Below are positions 10,112 through 25,100 of a DNA stretch of 64,000 nucleotides, piece by piece (within the stretch, counting starts at the first letter, position 1; each line of letters opens with the position of its first letter). The DNA is from Crotophaga sulcirostris (Eukaryota > Chordata > Aves > Cuculiformes > Crotophagidae): positions 1,282,859-1,346,858 of the forward strand of contig VYZB01000116.1 in the NCBI GenBank assembly GCA_013397455.1, written 5' to 3'. The translations under genes and the position numbers were made by a program. Under the pieces are notes generated by a model. The model was not told where the DNA came from, did no database searches, and worked only from the letters and a program-made list of their open reading frames with translations.

Positions 10112-13100
10112 CTGTTGGGCAAATGAATAAGGAATTACATTAAGCAATGATGGTAAGCTTAGAAAATCTGAATGTGTCAGGTTGTGCAGCAGTGCTGCAT
10201 GGTAGTTCCAGAGCACAGCTCCCAAGCTTCTCTGTCTGACCAGCCCTCAGCCCTGTGTAAATCAGCCAGCAGTGACAAAAAAGAGTCTTTTTAGAAGAGA
10301 AAAATGTTATGGAATTAGGATGGAAAATATGCCTTTATGTCACAGTTTGATCTACGGGCTTTAAAAACACAGTTGCCTTTCAGAAACAATTTCAAATGTT
10401 CTGTTGTCTTAGAGCTGGAAGGTCAGAGTTAAGGGATGGAACCCGTTTACAATTCAGCTGCAGTGCTACGACAACAATAAAAAAAATTTCAACTATTTTG
10501 CCTCAGCCAACTTTTAATTAGGCTTATGTATTGTTCTTTTCATAAGAATGAAGAAACTCGTAGGCTTACAGTCCTATTCAGAAATTATATACCCTCTTTG
10601 TGGCCATTTCTGTGTATAAACATCTTTGTGTGTGTGTTTTGTGTGCATTAAGTTTACCACGAACTGAAATAACAGCACACTCAGCTGTCTGATGGGGAGA
10701 CACAGCCTAGCAAAGTCCCCACAGGAGAAAACACCGAGCCAGAGTTACACACAGGGCAACTCAGGTCATGGCAGAACCTTGCAAATCTGAAATAATCAAC
10801 TCTGTCAGAGCTCTGAAAAAGCACTTAACCTTTTAAAGAGTACTAGAAGCTACCGACTGCCAAAAACGTGTTCTGTTTCCAAGCAGAAAAGGAAAGCTGT
10901 TGCTGTGCATTTACAACCTAGCACCTTATTTTCCGGCACCTACAGTGAGAGAGAAAAACTGCTTTCACCTTCTCTGTCTCCCAGTCTGACAAAATAATAA
11001 TTCTGGGTCTGATACAAAAGCCAACGTGGGATGAAATCTGCCTGCCCAGAGCTGTTGGCTCTGGAAGGTTACTGCACCTCGTGAGTAAGGAGGAACTGTT
11101 TCTACACAACATATCTCAGGAAGCAATGACACCTACAGGCTCTTGGAACTGCTGGTGAGGAACTGTGTATTCCAAAGTCACAAAAAGAGTGTTCTTTTTT
11201 TTTAATCAAATATTCACGCTTACCGTCGGGTGAGAATTGATCCCTGTCGAACACGGTGATACACAGCACATCCTGATACAGGTCCTTAATGAAGAACTGG
11301 CAGTTGAAGTTCCACTTGGGGTTCAAGGTGTCCTGCAGGGTCCTCGTAGTGTAGCTCTGAAAGCCCATGCTGATTTCACAATAGGGATTGCTCTTCCCTA
11401 AACACAGAAAAAGCGGTGAAACACCTCTGCAGCACAGAAATCTCCCTCCCTGTCTGGAGACTGCCTGGGCACACATTGATGCTGTTGTCCCGAGTCAGGC
11501 AATCTCTGAATCCTAGAGGATACAGGCCTCAAGTTAAGGTGCCTTAAATTGCACCAGGGGAGGTTTAGATTGGGTGTTAGGAAAAATTTATTTACTTAAA
11601 GAGTGGTGAGGCATTGGAACAGGCTGCCCAGGGAAGTGGAGGAGTCTCCATCCCTGGTGGTGTTTAAAACCTGTGCAGATGTGGCGCTTTGGGACGTGGT
11701 TTAGTGAGCATGTTGGTATTGTGTTGATGGTTGGACTTGATGATCTTAGAGGTCTTTTCCAACCTTAATGAACTCTACGATAAAGCAGCACAGAGCTGGT
11801 TCTCCACTCAGTCCTCTGAAGCTAAATGATGGCTAGTTTGTTCAGAAGCTGTAGCTGAAACCACAACGTTTCTGAAATGACTGAACTCCTCTCGGCAAGC
11901 TGTTCCAAACGCTGCAGGAATAAAAGCGATTTGACACAATTTCCTTGGCTTACCATTGGGCTTACAGGCCTTCAGCTCTGTTGCTTCAATCACATGCACC
12001 ATCAAGCGTCCTATTCCTGAGGTTTTCTGTGAGCGAGCTGTGAACAAAGAAGTCGGAAATCAATGGATTGGGTGCAACCACAGAAACTGGCAATGGATCT
12101 GAAGAGGGAGATCCCACACGGACACTGTGGCGTCCTCCAGAAAAGGCCCTGACCACGTGTCCAGGTGGATAAGAGGGAAATCCAGAACTCGGCAGGTACC
12201 TTGATAAGCCTTTTCACGTTTCTTCTTCTCCGTTTCAATGTACTGCTCAGAGGCTGCTTTGATTTTCTGGACCCAGGCAGTGCTGCAAAGAGCAATCCCT
12301 ATGGTTAGGGTTGTACCACAGGCAGGAAATTCCTAAGGATCAGCGACTCTGCCCCAATCTCTTTTGCTATTTTCACCCCCCACTAGGTTTGGGAGGCATC
12401 GCGGTTCAAGTTAGTTCAAGGACTAAAGCGACAGAATTTTCAGATTTAATCCTATGCCACATTTTCAAATCAGCCTAAATAAATGAAAGTAGAGCCACTG
12501 TTTTATTAAGGACTGCGACTGGGGAAGAATCCTACGAACCTATGGGTTCCTATGCTGGATTTTGCAACCCTGAACTATTCTTCTATACGACTGTAACATC
12601 GGGGAGCAGCAGATGTGAGTCTGGATTCCACTGCAAGAGCTACCACACCGGCAGAACAAAATGAGCAAAAACTTGTCATTCAAAGGAGTCAGCTGAGGTT
12701 GTTTCCTGACCTGTTTCTCAGCCCTGTTCTTGAACTCAGAAACCCCCATATCTGCTCACTGGAAACACAGCCTACAGTCATGACCAACAACTTGAGGCTC
12801 AGATCTGCATTTTCAGTACTCACCGTTCGTTAATGTTGTCAGTTTTAAGCGTGTAAACTCTGTCAATGTGCGATATGTGGAAAACTGGCTCATCACTTGA
12901 GGGGTCTGTGGGCAGTTTCACTAGGACTTCATTGAGGAAAACAGGCTGAAAGAAAAGCAAACATCAGCGTGACAATAAGTGGAAGCTACAAGGATGTTTA
13001 AATACATTACTTTACTGTAGGGAAAACGGAAGTCGTAGGACACGGGGAGAACACTCAGATCACCTTATAAAGGATGGGAGAAAGGGTTGAGAGAAAAACT

Positions 13101-16100
13101 ACTCTGGCAATAAACTCCATTCTGTCTTCCCAGATGAAGAGCTTTGTGAAAGGGACAGGAATGTGGAAGAAAAGCTGCAGTGTAGAACTTGGAAATCCTG
13201 GAAATCTCCCAGGTTCCCTGCTGGTTCCCAGTATTTAAACTTATCCCCCCAACTCCAAAATCTTGAGGACATGCACTGTGTGGACACAGAGACTTAAGTT
13301 TTGCCCTTTTTACTGTTTCCTAAAGAAGGGCAAGTGTTTTCTTGTGGATGTAGGAACTTGTGCAAAATTAAGCCAAGGCTCCTGCTTTTGAACATCCCAC
13401 TCAGCTGCTCAGGCACGATGCTATTTTTGCCCTTTCAACACAGAGTGGACAAAAGTGTTTATTAAACCAAGACACAGAAGCTTGTCCTTTTCCAAGGACT
13501 AAGCTGAACAGCACAAGTGCCTGTAAGACAGGAAACAATCAGACAAGGCCATATGGCTCCTCCCAGCAGGGAGAAGAGCATTCCTCATCAGAAGCCAGGT
13601 CCCACTGTACCACCGGGACCATGGAGCACCTTGATTCACTCACCATTTTGTACATTTTGAACTGGGAGTTGGATTTGGGGCTGAACAGTTTATCGGAGCC
13701 GGAAGAGACAAACTGTTTGACCATGTAGGTGAGCAGGAGGAAGTCGTTGAAAAGGAAGCCGTAGAGCTCCTTGCTGCTCTTGGCTTTGTACAGCTTCCCA
13801 CTGTGCAGGAGCTTCCGTGGTCCCAAGCAGTTTGTGAGGGAGTTGAACACCAGTTGCTAAGAGAGACAAAACCCATTAGCAGCAGCAGCAAGTTACTGCA
13901 GACATCAGTTCCTGCTCCTCTTCACAGTGGAGACTGCTCAAGCTGCTCAAAATTCTCTTGTTTTCCTTAATGAATTTAGTCACAAATGAAGGGGAGGGAA
14001 GCTGTCTTAGCATCTGTCATGGTATCAGCACTAGTCCTGACTTAAATTAGATTTAAGCTTTACCAACAACACACATGGGGGTCTGGATGAAGGTGTTTAG
14101 AAGCTGTGTTTAAGAAGAGCCTGCAGTTGGGTCGCCTGTTATGGGTGCACAGTTAGTTGATGGAAACAAGACAGACCTTCTGGGCCTGTCAAGCCCTGGT
14201 TCCTTATGCAGCCAGTGGGGAATTGCCACAACACCTCATACTTTAGGCTGTCCTGAAAAGCTATAGGAGCCTGAACCCCACACAGCTTTGAGCATCTGGC
14301 AGTGAGGGCTTCTGTGCCTTCCTGCATGAAGGAAAACCCTGGGAAACACACCCAAGTGAAATTCCATAGAGTAACATCTGACTTAGCCCAACAGCAGCAT
14401 GAGCAGAACTTCAGAGAACTTCTGTTCATTTAACCATTTAAATAGCATCAGTTTTAAGCTGATAAACCGAGATTTCTCCACTGCCAAAATCACGCAAAAC
14501 CAACAAGGTTCCATCACATTATGGCGGCGAGCAGAATTTAATAAAAGCTCCTCTGCCAGAAGCTCAACAGTGNNNNNNNNNNNNNNNNNNNNNNNNNNNN
14601 NNNNNNNNNNNNNNNNNNNNNNNNNNNNNNNNNNNNNNNNNNNNNNNNNNNNNNNNNNNNNNNNNNNNNNNNNNNNNNNNNNNNNNNNNNNNNNNNNNNN
14701 NNNNNNNNNNNNNNNNNNNNNNNNNNNNNNNNNNNNNNNNNNNNNNNNNNNNNNNNNNNNNNNNNNNNNNNNNNNNNNNNNNNNNNNNNNNNNNNNNNNN
14801 NNNNNNNNNNNNNNNNNNNNNNNNNNNNNNNNNNNNNNNNNNNNNNNNNNNNNNNNNNNNNNNNNNNNNNNNNNNNNNNNNNNNNNNNNNNNNNNNNNNN
14901 NNNNNNNNNNNNNNNNNNNNNNNNNNNNNNNNNNNNNNNNNNNNNNNNNNNNNNNNNNNNNNNNNNNNNNNNNNNNNNNNNNNNNNNNNNNNNNNNNNNN
15001 NNNNNNNNNNNNNNNNNNNNNNNNNNNNNNNNNNNNNNNNNNNNNNNNNNNNNNNNNNNNNNNNNNNNNNNNNNNNNNNNNNNNNNNNNNNNNNNNNNNN
15101 NNNNNNNNNNNNNNNNNNNNNNNNNNNNNNNNNTCCCCTAGCCTTTCTGGAGTGACTCGGAGAAGTCTCCACCGTACAGCGTACCAACGCTCCTACCTCA
15201 GCAAGACCTTCGCACTGGACGTGGGACTGTATCCACTCCAGCCTGTCCGAGTTCTCCTTCTCACGCACCCCTTCGTTAACTTGAGAGCAGAGCTCCTCCG
15301 CGCGCTCCAGGGCAAGCCTGAGGTTACTGTGATCGGGGTGATTTTCTGGTGTGTTCTCTAGGATCTGGTATGGATCAGAAAGGGGAGAAAACAAGATAAA
15401 ACCAGAGGTAAGCACAGGTCCTGCTGCTCCGTGCGAGAAATGCCCATAAAGGGACAAGGCTTTTTTTTTTTTTGCTTTTGCTATTGAGACCAAAATCAAA
15501 AGCATTCACCTACAAGACCTTGTGTAGGGTACTCACACTCTTGATGAGCAGAGGGTAGCGGGTTATCCTTTGCATGGGTTTCAGGAGGAAGCTGGAGAGG
15601 GGCATTCCTTTGCAGCGAGGGTCCAAGGCAAGTTTCTGTGGTGCGACGCAGAGATTTAACAAAGACATTGCATTACTTATGAAGAAAAAGGTTGCCTCAC
15701 CACACTGAAACTGAAAACTGATCTGATTCATTTTTCCAGGCATTCCAAGAAATGCAAACAATAGTTGTATCCAGAACAAACAGGAAAGCTGGCGCTGCCA
15801 TTGTGCTCAGATGCTTTGCCAGCATAAGCCGTAGGATCATTGTTCATGCAGAATCCTTACATTCAAAGCTGTCCCAGCTTTTATTTTGACAGCACAGGCT
15901 CTGCTCAGGTTGAAAAAAGAACAAAGCAATAAAAGAAACAAATGCCTGACGTCAACAGTGTTGGTATTTCTCCTTTCATGGCCTGAAAGCCACCACATCA
16001 GCTGCAGCTTGGCAGCAATTCCTTATTTATTTCCACACTGTGCCTACCTGTGATGCTCACAGAACACCTCTGGCCCCAGCTGCAACCCCACCTTTCAGCC

Positions 16101-19100
16101 ACACTGCAGCCCCTCTGAATCACAGGTGTGTTCAGAACAACAGCTTTTTTATTTCAGCTCCACAGGCTCTTACCCTTTGACAGCCTGAATTTTTGGGAGG
16201 GTGCAGACTGTAGCTTTGTGGGGTTGGCGTTACGCTGAAGTAATGCACAGTGGAATGGGAAGTGGAGTAATAAATTAGCTAGAGAGGAAGATAGGTATAT
16301 AAATAAAAATCACACATGGTGTTAACCCTGGTCATCATATAAATACTTCCTTGGAAGGTTCTTTCCTATTTTTGCAAGATTTTACTCTTCTGGGTTATTT
16401 TGATCTGACCGACGCGCGTTAGATGGGCTCTGCTCACTGAGGGAAGGTGAAGGCACAAAAGCTACTGAATAAGATACCTGATACCTTTAAGTAGTCTTTG
16501 AAATCAGCATCTTCATCAGTTTTCTGCTGCAGCAGTGAAGCTCCGTTAAGCTGGCAGCTGCAGAACCGGATGTAGGCCTGCATGTGAGAGAGCTCTGCTG
16601 CCAAGATGTCCCCAATCATCTGCACCGGCATCTTCTCGCCTCCCGTTTTCTTACGCACTCGCAAGGCTCTGAAGAGGAAAGAAATCACTATCCAACTTTG
16701 TGGCCAAGTCTGCAAGGCCAAAATTAAGATCCTCACGACACCCATCCCTGGAAGGTGAATTCCCAGATGGTGCCAGACCCCAACCTGAACCCCCAGGAAG
16801 TGAGTGGCACAACATGCTGAGCTGAATGACCTGCCTGATGGAGTCTGCAGGACTGAGACTCCTTTGAGGTTTCTGGGACAATCGACAACTATTTCTACAT
16901 TGATTTCCACGAATTATTAGCCACTCTGTCCCTCCAAAGTGTATTTTTAGGAGGTTGTTGTGCAAAAAACTGCAAAGAACACCTCCCGTGCATATGCTTT
17001 TGTGTAGGCTCTGTTCCTAAGGTATTACAGCAAATGTGCATCTGCTCTTGCTGTTTATTCCCCTCTCTCTCGTAACAACTCGTTCTTTGTGAGGCACTCT
17101 GAATGCATTTAGCTGGTCTGAATGCACACACACAGAAGAAATAATCAGCAAGGACAGAAATATTTACTGTAAAACCACAAAACTTCCTTGGGGAAAGGAA
17201 CAAGAGAATAAAGATGCAGAGGAAAACATCAAAATGTGGGTAAGTACTCACTTCAGTAACTTTGTGTTTGACATGATGAGCTCCTTCCAGTTAACAAAGA
17301 TCAGCCCCATTTCTCCTTCTGTAAGGCAGCCCGACTCAGCCATCGGTTTCTGGAAAACCTGCAGTCAAAAAAATCAGAAAAAATGAGCAATTCTCAGAGG
17401 CAAAAGCAGCTCAGCCTCTTGTTCAGCCTAGCAGTGATTTTGCTTTTTTTGAATGCTCAGTGTCCAGTTTCTCAGGAGAAGCTGAAAGCAATTCCCTACT
17501 AGGGCTTGTGACAGCTGTTGCTATTTTTCCTAAGTGTGTGACCTCATTCTGACACTGGCATCACCATTTGTGGAGCAGGGACAAGCACTGGGACCTGCAG
17601 GCTGACTGTCCAGCAGAAGAGTGTTCCCATGATTTCGGGGTCAGTTGCTACACAAGTGACCTTACGGATCACAGCCATCCCCACTCCCAGAGCACTCGTA
17701 GCCATTCTGCACGCAGAACTACAGCTTCTTTCAGGGACTCTCGGCACAGTCCTTCTGGATAGCAGAATGCCTGCATAACTTATCTGTTTAACAGCTTCAA
17801 GATGCCACCAGACAGTTGTTCTACATAGAGCAGTCATGTCAGACTCCAAGGACCACCTAATCCTGGCCAGTTACTGCCCTGCCTAATGAGGTGGTTTCGC
17901 TTCCAGAAATAAAATTGGAGACGAAGGCAGATGACAAACAGCTTCTGTCATGAGCCTGTGCAGCTTTGCCAGACAACCCAGCCCAGCCCATCAGCTCTAC
18001 GTTGAGCCCAAACACCTAAGAGCAGGATGTGGGAAATAGGAAGGTCCATGTAAGATGATGGATTTCACAATGGGATATTTTTGCCTGGTGGACAACGGCA
18101 TAACATCTGCTAGAAAGGGAGGTGTTCACACTCACACCACCTCTATTTCTTCCTCTAGGATTTCACAATTCATCTAATCCCTCTATTGCTGTTATTCAGG
18201 AGGACAGGTGTCCCTTTTCCCAAGTGCATGTTCACATCCAAGACATCTCACCTCTAAGACGAGTTGAAGATCGTCCATGTATCTTTCTTCTGTCTGAATG
18301 AGCTCGTGAATGTAGCCCTGCCTTTTCCTTTCCATGGGTTGCATAGTGTCAAGGCTTTGGAGATCAGCACACCCTACAAGAAGTAAGCCAGCAGTTTAGA
18401 CCCCACTCTGGCCATTGGATCTGATGAATTAACAGCATTGCATAAACAAACACCAGCCTACGGTTCCGACTACACACACAGTGGTTCTCTTTAAAAACCC
18501 TGCCCACAGCAGCACCGGGTTTTAAAACCAAGCGATGTAGTGATCAACCCTCTCCCCCATTTACGTCATTTTTCAGCCCATCACCTTTTTATTTCTTCAA
18601 ACATCCCTTGTTTTTGAACTGTGATGCTGAAAAAGAATTCCTGACTTCCTGCCACTCCACTTGTCTCATGAGTTTTCTCATCTCTTCTCCTTTTCTGCCA
18701 AACCGTTTCAAAGCTGTGATTTTCTTTTACCTTATGCAATGTCTTTTGTGAGATGAAGTCATCTAGAATGTGTCTGGGTCTGACTTAATGACACTGCACC
18801 TTTAATCTCCACCTCATTTCTAAAGTTTGCTGCCTTTGTCATTATCATATAAACCACGGGTAAAATTCGTGCACTTATAATGCACAATGTTACAGTTGCA
18901 AAACTTCACAGTTGCCCAACCTTTCTTTGTTGTTTAGAAACAAAATGAGCCTGAAAGGTGTGGATTTTTTTTTCTTTATGCATCAAGTATGAATAATCAA
19001 AATCATGCACAGGGACAGACAGACATTCAATGACACAAACCCCAACCCTTCTGACATAAGATGCAGACCCTACAGTTTCACCCTGCTTTTTCTCTACTGC

Positions 19101-22100
19101 ATACAAGCTAGTAAGCGTAACAGTGTAGGAAATTTAGTAACTGAATCAAAAACTGGCAAAACCAAAGTGGTGAATGGGATTAGATGGGTAAAGGAGAGCA
19201 CAAAAAGTCAACCTCCCCTCTCCCCGTCAGCCACTGGGCACCAGCAGAGCACTGCAAGGCAGCAGGGTGGGGGGAAACACAAAATCAAACAATTACAGCA
19301 CATTTGAGAACACACATCTACCACTTGCTGTGATGGCATCGGATTTTAATACCAGGTGAATGCAGGACAGCAGAAAGGACATCGCAGGGACTCTCTCAGA
19401 GCCAACATTTCTAGAGAGGAACAATACTTTTTGAAAGTTTAGAGGTGATGTGAAGGGCAGAGTGACCTACAGCAAGAAGGGCTGCGTCTCCCTTGTCACC
19501 CCAACACATCCAGGATGCTGGAATGTGACTTTATTCTGTTCACTGCCAAAGTAGAGACCTGTTTAGGGGAAGGATGCTCTAAATAATGCAATGGGAATGA
19601 CTTAGTAATAACTAGTAACGGGGGCTTACTGGTATGGAAAGGGTGAACCTACTTCTCTGCCCATTCTCCTCCCACATTCCTTTTCCCTCCTTTCCTTGCA
19701 TCAATTCTGGCACATCTCCAGCTCCCAGCTCACACCCTGGCAGCAAATGAATCCTAAGGGGGGAAAAGAAAACAGTAGTCTTCTAGTTTAGCAGCCAGGA
19801 ATGTGCGTGGAAGCAGTAGAACTGCCTTTTCTGGCAGCAGAAAGCTGTTGGTTTGGCCACTGTGCTGTGAAGCTTCACCCCAGACCCCCCCATACAGGTT
19901 GGAAAAGCAGGGAGATTTGGGGGAGCGCCCGCAGAGGAGAATCTCAGCTGCTCACCCTGGGGGCTCACGAGGTAAGAGGCTTACATCACCTTTGGAGGGC
20001 AAACCAGCTGGCCTCTTCCACCCAGAGCAGGGCCCAGCCAGGCTGTTCAGACCATCTGTGGCACGATCTGCCCAACTCCCTCCTGGGAACAACAAATAAC
20101 GGAGCCAGCTGTGGGCGTCGGGTACCTTTGAAACTTCGGGCACGGCAAGAGCGCGATGCCCACTGCAACTGTGGTACCTTTGTGACGAATCCTGCTCTCC
20201 AAGAGGAGGAAGCAGCTGTCTGGCAGTGGCAGGGTAAAACAAGCTGGAGAGTTTATAAACAGGAAATCCCAGCCTCTAAAGCGATGGTTAAAATTATACT
20301 TCCCTCTCCAAATATACCTGAACAAGAAATACTTTCTTCCCACTGACATAACTAACTCTGCATTAATAACTACCCAGTTTCGCAGTTAAAAGATGTTCTG
20401 CTCTGCAGGAGGATTCAAAGACCTGAAAAACATGGGGGCCTGAGAGAGAAAACCTGTCCACTTCCTCATGTATTTTGGAGTTGACTATGTTCAAGGGGAA
20501 AAATTACCCTTTACCAAGAAAAGAAACCCTTCAAGAAGAAAGATGAATGAGACCGAACACCATTTCAAAAAGTTTCCATTTTTTTTTCTTTGTTAATAAA
20601 GGGGAAGTGAATTAAAATTCTTCACTTAAAAGCCAATTCCAGAGAATGGAGATAAAACCCACAAGGATAAGGGCTTTCAAAGATACCTAGGTCTGCTTGG
20701 GCACGGAGTGCTTTTGTCCTCTTCCTCAACAAAAAAATGAAAAAACACATTAAAAATAAGAGCTCTGGAAAGACATCTTAAGCCTCAAATGTGAAGGCTC
20801 TGCCTATACCAGAGGTACCACTGCTTTGGGTCACCAATGGTGTGGCCTACAGAAACTGCATTTGTAAGGAAAGAATTTAATTTGTTTAGGTTTGAGGGGG
20901 TTTTGGGGGACAGGATTTGGTTGTAGCTTGTTTTTTAATATTTTTTTGTTTGTTCGTTCTTTAGTCCAAGCCAGTTGATATGGCTGGAGAAAGCCAGTAA
21001 GGGTTGGGGTTTTTTGCCTCTATTATCCCAGGCTACCACAGGGTACAACTCACCGTAAGTACCTTTGGCTGGTGCTAAAATAGTGATGGTATCCCAGGAG
21101 ATCATCCCCAGCCCATGTTACACAATCTGTGGGCACACGTTAGGGTAACTCAGCCTCTATGCCTACTGAAAACCCATGAAAGGAACTAATCCAAGAAAAC
21201 TGCCACTGTGGAAATGCTGGTTTCCATCAGGCTCCAGGAAACATAATAATAACTTTTATCCCTCTAATCAGTAAGTGCAGTACAACTCTCATTGCTACAT
21301 TAGGAGAAGTTTATGATTCAATTTGCAAGAGGTAAAAAGCAAAAGTAAGTCATTCCATCACAGAGCCAGGTAACACAATGCTCATACCAGGTGGGGAAAA
21401 AAAATCCTCCCCAGATGGACAAAAAAACCACAACAGACAAACTAGGTCCTTTTATGCGTCCCTTTAATAAAATACATTTGCATAGTTATCTTACAACTTT
21501 GTTTAAAAACAAAGATGAACAATTGCCTCATGCTAAGCAGAGCCTGCATTTGCAAGTCTTAACAATCATCCTCAAACACCAACACTCCAGCTCGAAGAGA
21601 ACAACAGAAGAGGTTTTAAGGCAGCACACACCATTAGCAGCGGCTTTATTCGTTTGTTACACCGAAGCAGCACGGCCCACCAGCAGCTCCCAACGCTACC
21701 ACAGGCCAAGGTCCGTCGGCATTCCTACGAGCAGACTTATTTACAGGTGTTTTCAACCCAACTCAAAAAAAAAAATAAAAAATCACAGAGGGATACGATC
21801 TGACCAAGCATCGAGATGGTGTAAACATTCAGGGACGTTCAGACTTTCCAAGGACTCGTGTGTAACGCTTTTGATGGAGCTTTATCCCTTTGGCATTCCC
21901 AACTGTCACATCATGAACACTGACGTTACGACAGCGCCCTGTGCCCTTTCTCAGCCCTTCACAACCACCCCAGCCCTGCCCTCGGTGGTGGCACAAGGCT
22001 TTCCTGCATGGATGCAATTGCTGGGTCAGGAACTCAGCTCTTTAAACTAAGCCTTTGTAGAACCTTGCTTTTCTAGGCTGTTAGTCCGTTACGCAACCCA

Positions 22101-25100
22101 GACACTTTAAAAATTAGGAGGAGTTCCAGCACCTGTTTTTGTGCATTGACAGCATCGTTTACATTCTTAGCCCAGTTACGCCACGGCCCCTATTCTCTGC
22201 CAGCCCACAGGAAACAGTATTAAGCAAGAACTATGCCATATTTTGTTTTTCCTGGTTGGCTGCAGTTTTAACTGTTAACCTGTGTGGCTCTGAGCAACAT
22301 TTGCACTCTCAGCTCTCGAGTGGGGACCATCAGGTCAACAAATAACTCTTATTTTCCATCTTGTCCTTAGCTCCAAAGCCAACCTTTTTCAGCCAAATAA
22401 GGGATGAGCACTTCAATGCTAGTTTTATTTGGCTGGCTGGGAAGACAGCTGAGCCCAACCTTATGGACTTTTACCAACAAGAGAGTGGACTGTGCACAAA
22501 CAGAGAAAAAGTCACATTTTCGAAAGCATTAAGTCTGATTTAAACCCAGTTTCTATTAGCTACACCTCAGCAGTGATACAGAAAAAGATTTTAAAATAAT
22601 CTTGCCTTAATACATCCTTGGCACAGTCTTTCCTATATATGTATTTCCTTGACCTGATGTATGCAGGCAATTCTTTCTGCACCAGCACGTGAAGGAGAGC
22701 CAAGCTCTCGGGTAATTGTGCTTGAGCTGTCGTAGCAGAGATAAACACAGGAGGCAGGGACCACATCTCTTTCAATCAGCATTATTAAGGTGTATTATTA
22801 TCGTTATTACAGTTAGAGACATCAGGTGCACTCAGGTAATACTGAAACATGAAGAGACAATCCCGAAAGCCCCAAATGTTTCATTTCAATGCTCACCAGT
22901 TCCAATGGAGGGGAAGCTGTTTCAAAACGTGCTCGTATCTACATACCCAACTATGTATTTCACACTACTTTTGCGAAACTTCACCTCATAGTTATTTAGT
23001 CCACCTCATTTTAACCATATCGGTTACAAAAATGGGTAGAATGCCAATTGGTTTTGGAAAAGGCCATGCAACCATTTCCCAGAACATCCCACATAGGATG
23101 CAAAGTTGGTTTTCATTTTTAAAAAGACAATTAATAGCAATTTGGCATTCAAGCAAAAGTGTGACTGAATATGGGGGAAGTCCGTTTAGCTCAAATCCCA
23201 TAGGTTAACAGTGCCTTTTAGAAATGGGGGAAGTGATACAGTCACCTAATTATTAGATTACAGTAAGTGACTGCTTGGTGCCACTGGTGTAGCACAACAC
23301 ACTTCAGCCCCTATTAAGCAGGCTTTCAAAGTCAGAAATTCAGAGAAGGCAATTGAGGGTGATTAGCAAATTTTAGTAGCAATACTTCAAATGTAGTTTC
23401 ATAAGGAAATCAAGTCAGCTAGAACATTTGAGGCATCATCTAGCACATTATTTGCCTACAATAACACCATTTCATTCTATAACAAAATACTGCTTTAGAC
23501 AAAATACATCCAGAATAAAAATCCATTCGTAGTTTTCGGTAGGCACATTCCTGTCGTCCGTATTGCACAAAAGATCTCTCTGAACTAAAGGGCACAAATA
23601 CATTATTTGATCAAGTACATTAAATACACAACATCTCACTCTCTATAGAAACTTTGGAGAAAGGCTTTTACATCTCTGCAGCTGGACTAACCTTTTCCTG
23701 ATAGTACCTTCACAACATTCATAGATACATACGTATAAAGTAAACAGACAGGGTTTTGTAAACATTTCTGATTGCATAAGTGACCTCTGCCATTTCGTAA
23801 CCAAATTCAGGAAACCAACTAAATTAAATACTGTGTCTACTAGATCTCTCCTGTTGTGACAAGGAGCACAGAACTATTTAGTCAGGCATATTAAGTTAAT
23901 CCTTTTATTTAAAGGGGTATCAGGGTTATCGTCCTGAAGTCCTGGTCCCTCCCTCCCCCCAGCCTAACAAAACGTGGGCACCTTCACTGCAACAAACTGC
24001 TGATAAGCTGCACCTTTAAGGACCACTTTTGAGCTGAGGAGCATAGCTCCATTTTTAAACCCAAATGCTCTTCCTTCAGCTCCAGGTGTCTGTTAGTGTT
24101 TCTTTTCTGGTAACATTTCTTTATCAAGGTTACTCATGTATTAGGCTGCTAATTTATTTACCAGAAAGAAGAGCAGCAGCTTTCAGACAGTACTTGCTGT
24201 AAGTCACTGCAGACAACAGCCAGATAAAACCCACTTTTCAGTACCATTAAGTATGTAATGAAGAAAAGGGGCAGGGAAGGGGCTGAGTAGCACAGAGGCT
24301 GGATAAGTACTTACTGCAGTAACTTGTACAGGTTTGCTGTTTGCTAAAACTGAAAGCAAATACGAATTGTCGGAATAAAGTATTTAAAGGAAGGAGGTTG
24401 TTTAGGAATAGCACATATGGAGCCAACTTCAATGCCTGCTATAGTACTACTGTGAAGGAAGAAAAAAATTACAATATCCTCCACTTGAAGCTTAACAGTT
24501 CTTTCCCCAGTAAAAATAGGCATTAAAAGGTTGATGGACTGCACCAGATCCAAACCTTAGATCTTGTAGCATGTTTGTTATCACAGTGACTATCAGCAGC
24601 AGAGACAGGTAGGGTTTGTTTTTCAGGTGAGCCTTGTAGGCTGCCAATTTTAAAAGTTCAACATGTAAGAGTTTAAATCAAGTCCATTAGAACAGCAATC
24701 AGCAAACATTTTAATTCTGCAAAGTATGTACATTACAACATTAAAAGAACACAACTGCCCATTCAAAACAGCTCAGATAAACTGTGCAAATAGTGGGTCT
24801 TTGTGTGTCTGCAATCCCACCATGCAAACGATAACTTGATATGCATGCTAATGATCTACGATTATCAATACCAAAGAAAAATACTAAAGGAAACAAGAAT
24901 GAACAGCAGTGAAAGCCACACAAAGACCCACTATCCTTTCTGCTTTTACAAATCAACTGTATGTCGTAAGATTATAAGAAAACCCACAAAAAAACCTAAA
25001 TTCTTGACTGGATCTAACGTTCAAACGAAGCAAAAGGATTGTGTCAGACACGTGAGTAGGGCTGGCCACCCTGCCTCCACGCTACAGTCAAACTCGGATA

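Noticed and set aside
14399..15505. Two open frames of over 300 codons on both strands
   Set aside because: Both run through the 561-base N gap and are artefacts; only 15197-15364 is a real exon.
17544..17849. Minus-strand Cys-containing open frame between DH exons
   Set aside because: It lies wholly in an intron, has no family match, and the flanking exons join without it.
19801..20346. 181-residue plus-strand open frame
   Set aside because: No recognisable domain; the GC-richer composition lowers stop frequency. Kept only as a possible regulatory island.
21391..22050. 219-residue plus-strand open frame in the 12 kb intron
   Set aside because: No family resemblance, low-complexity Lys start, no splice context; a long frame by chance is plausible in 12 kb.
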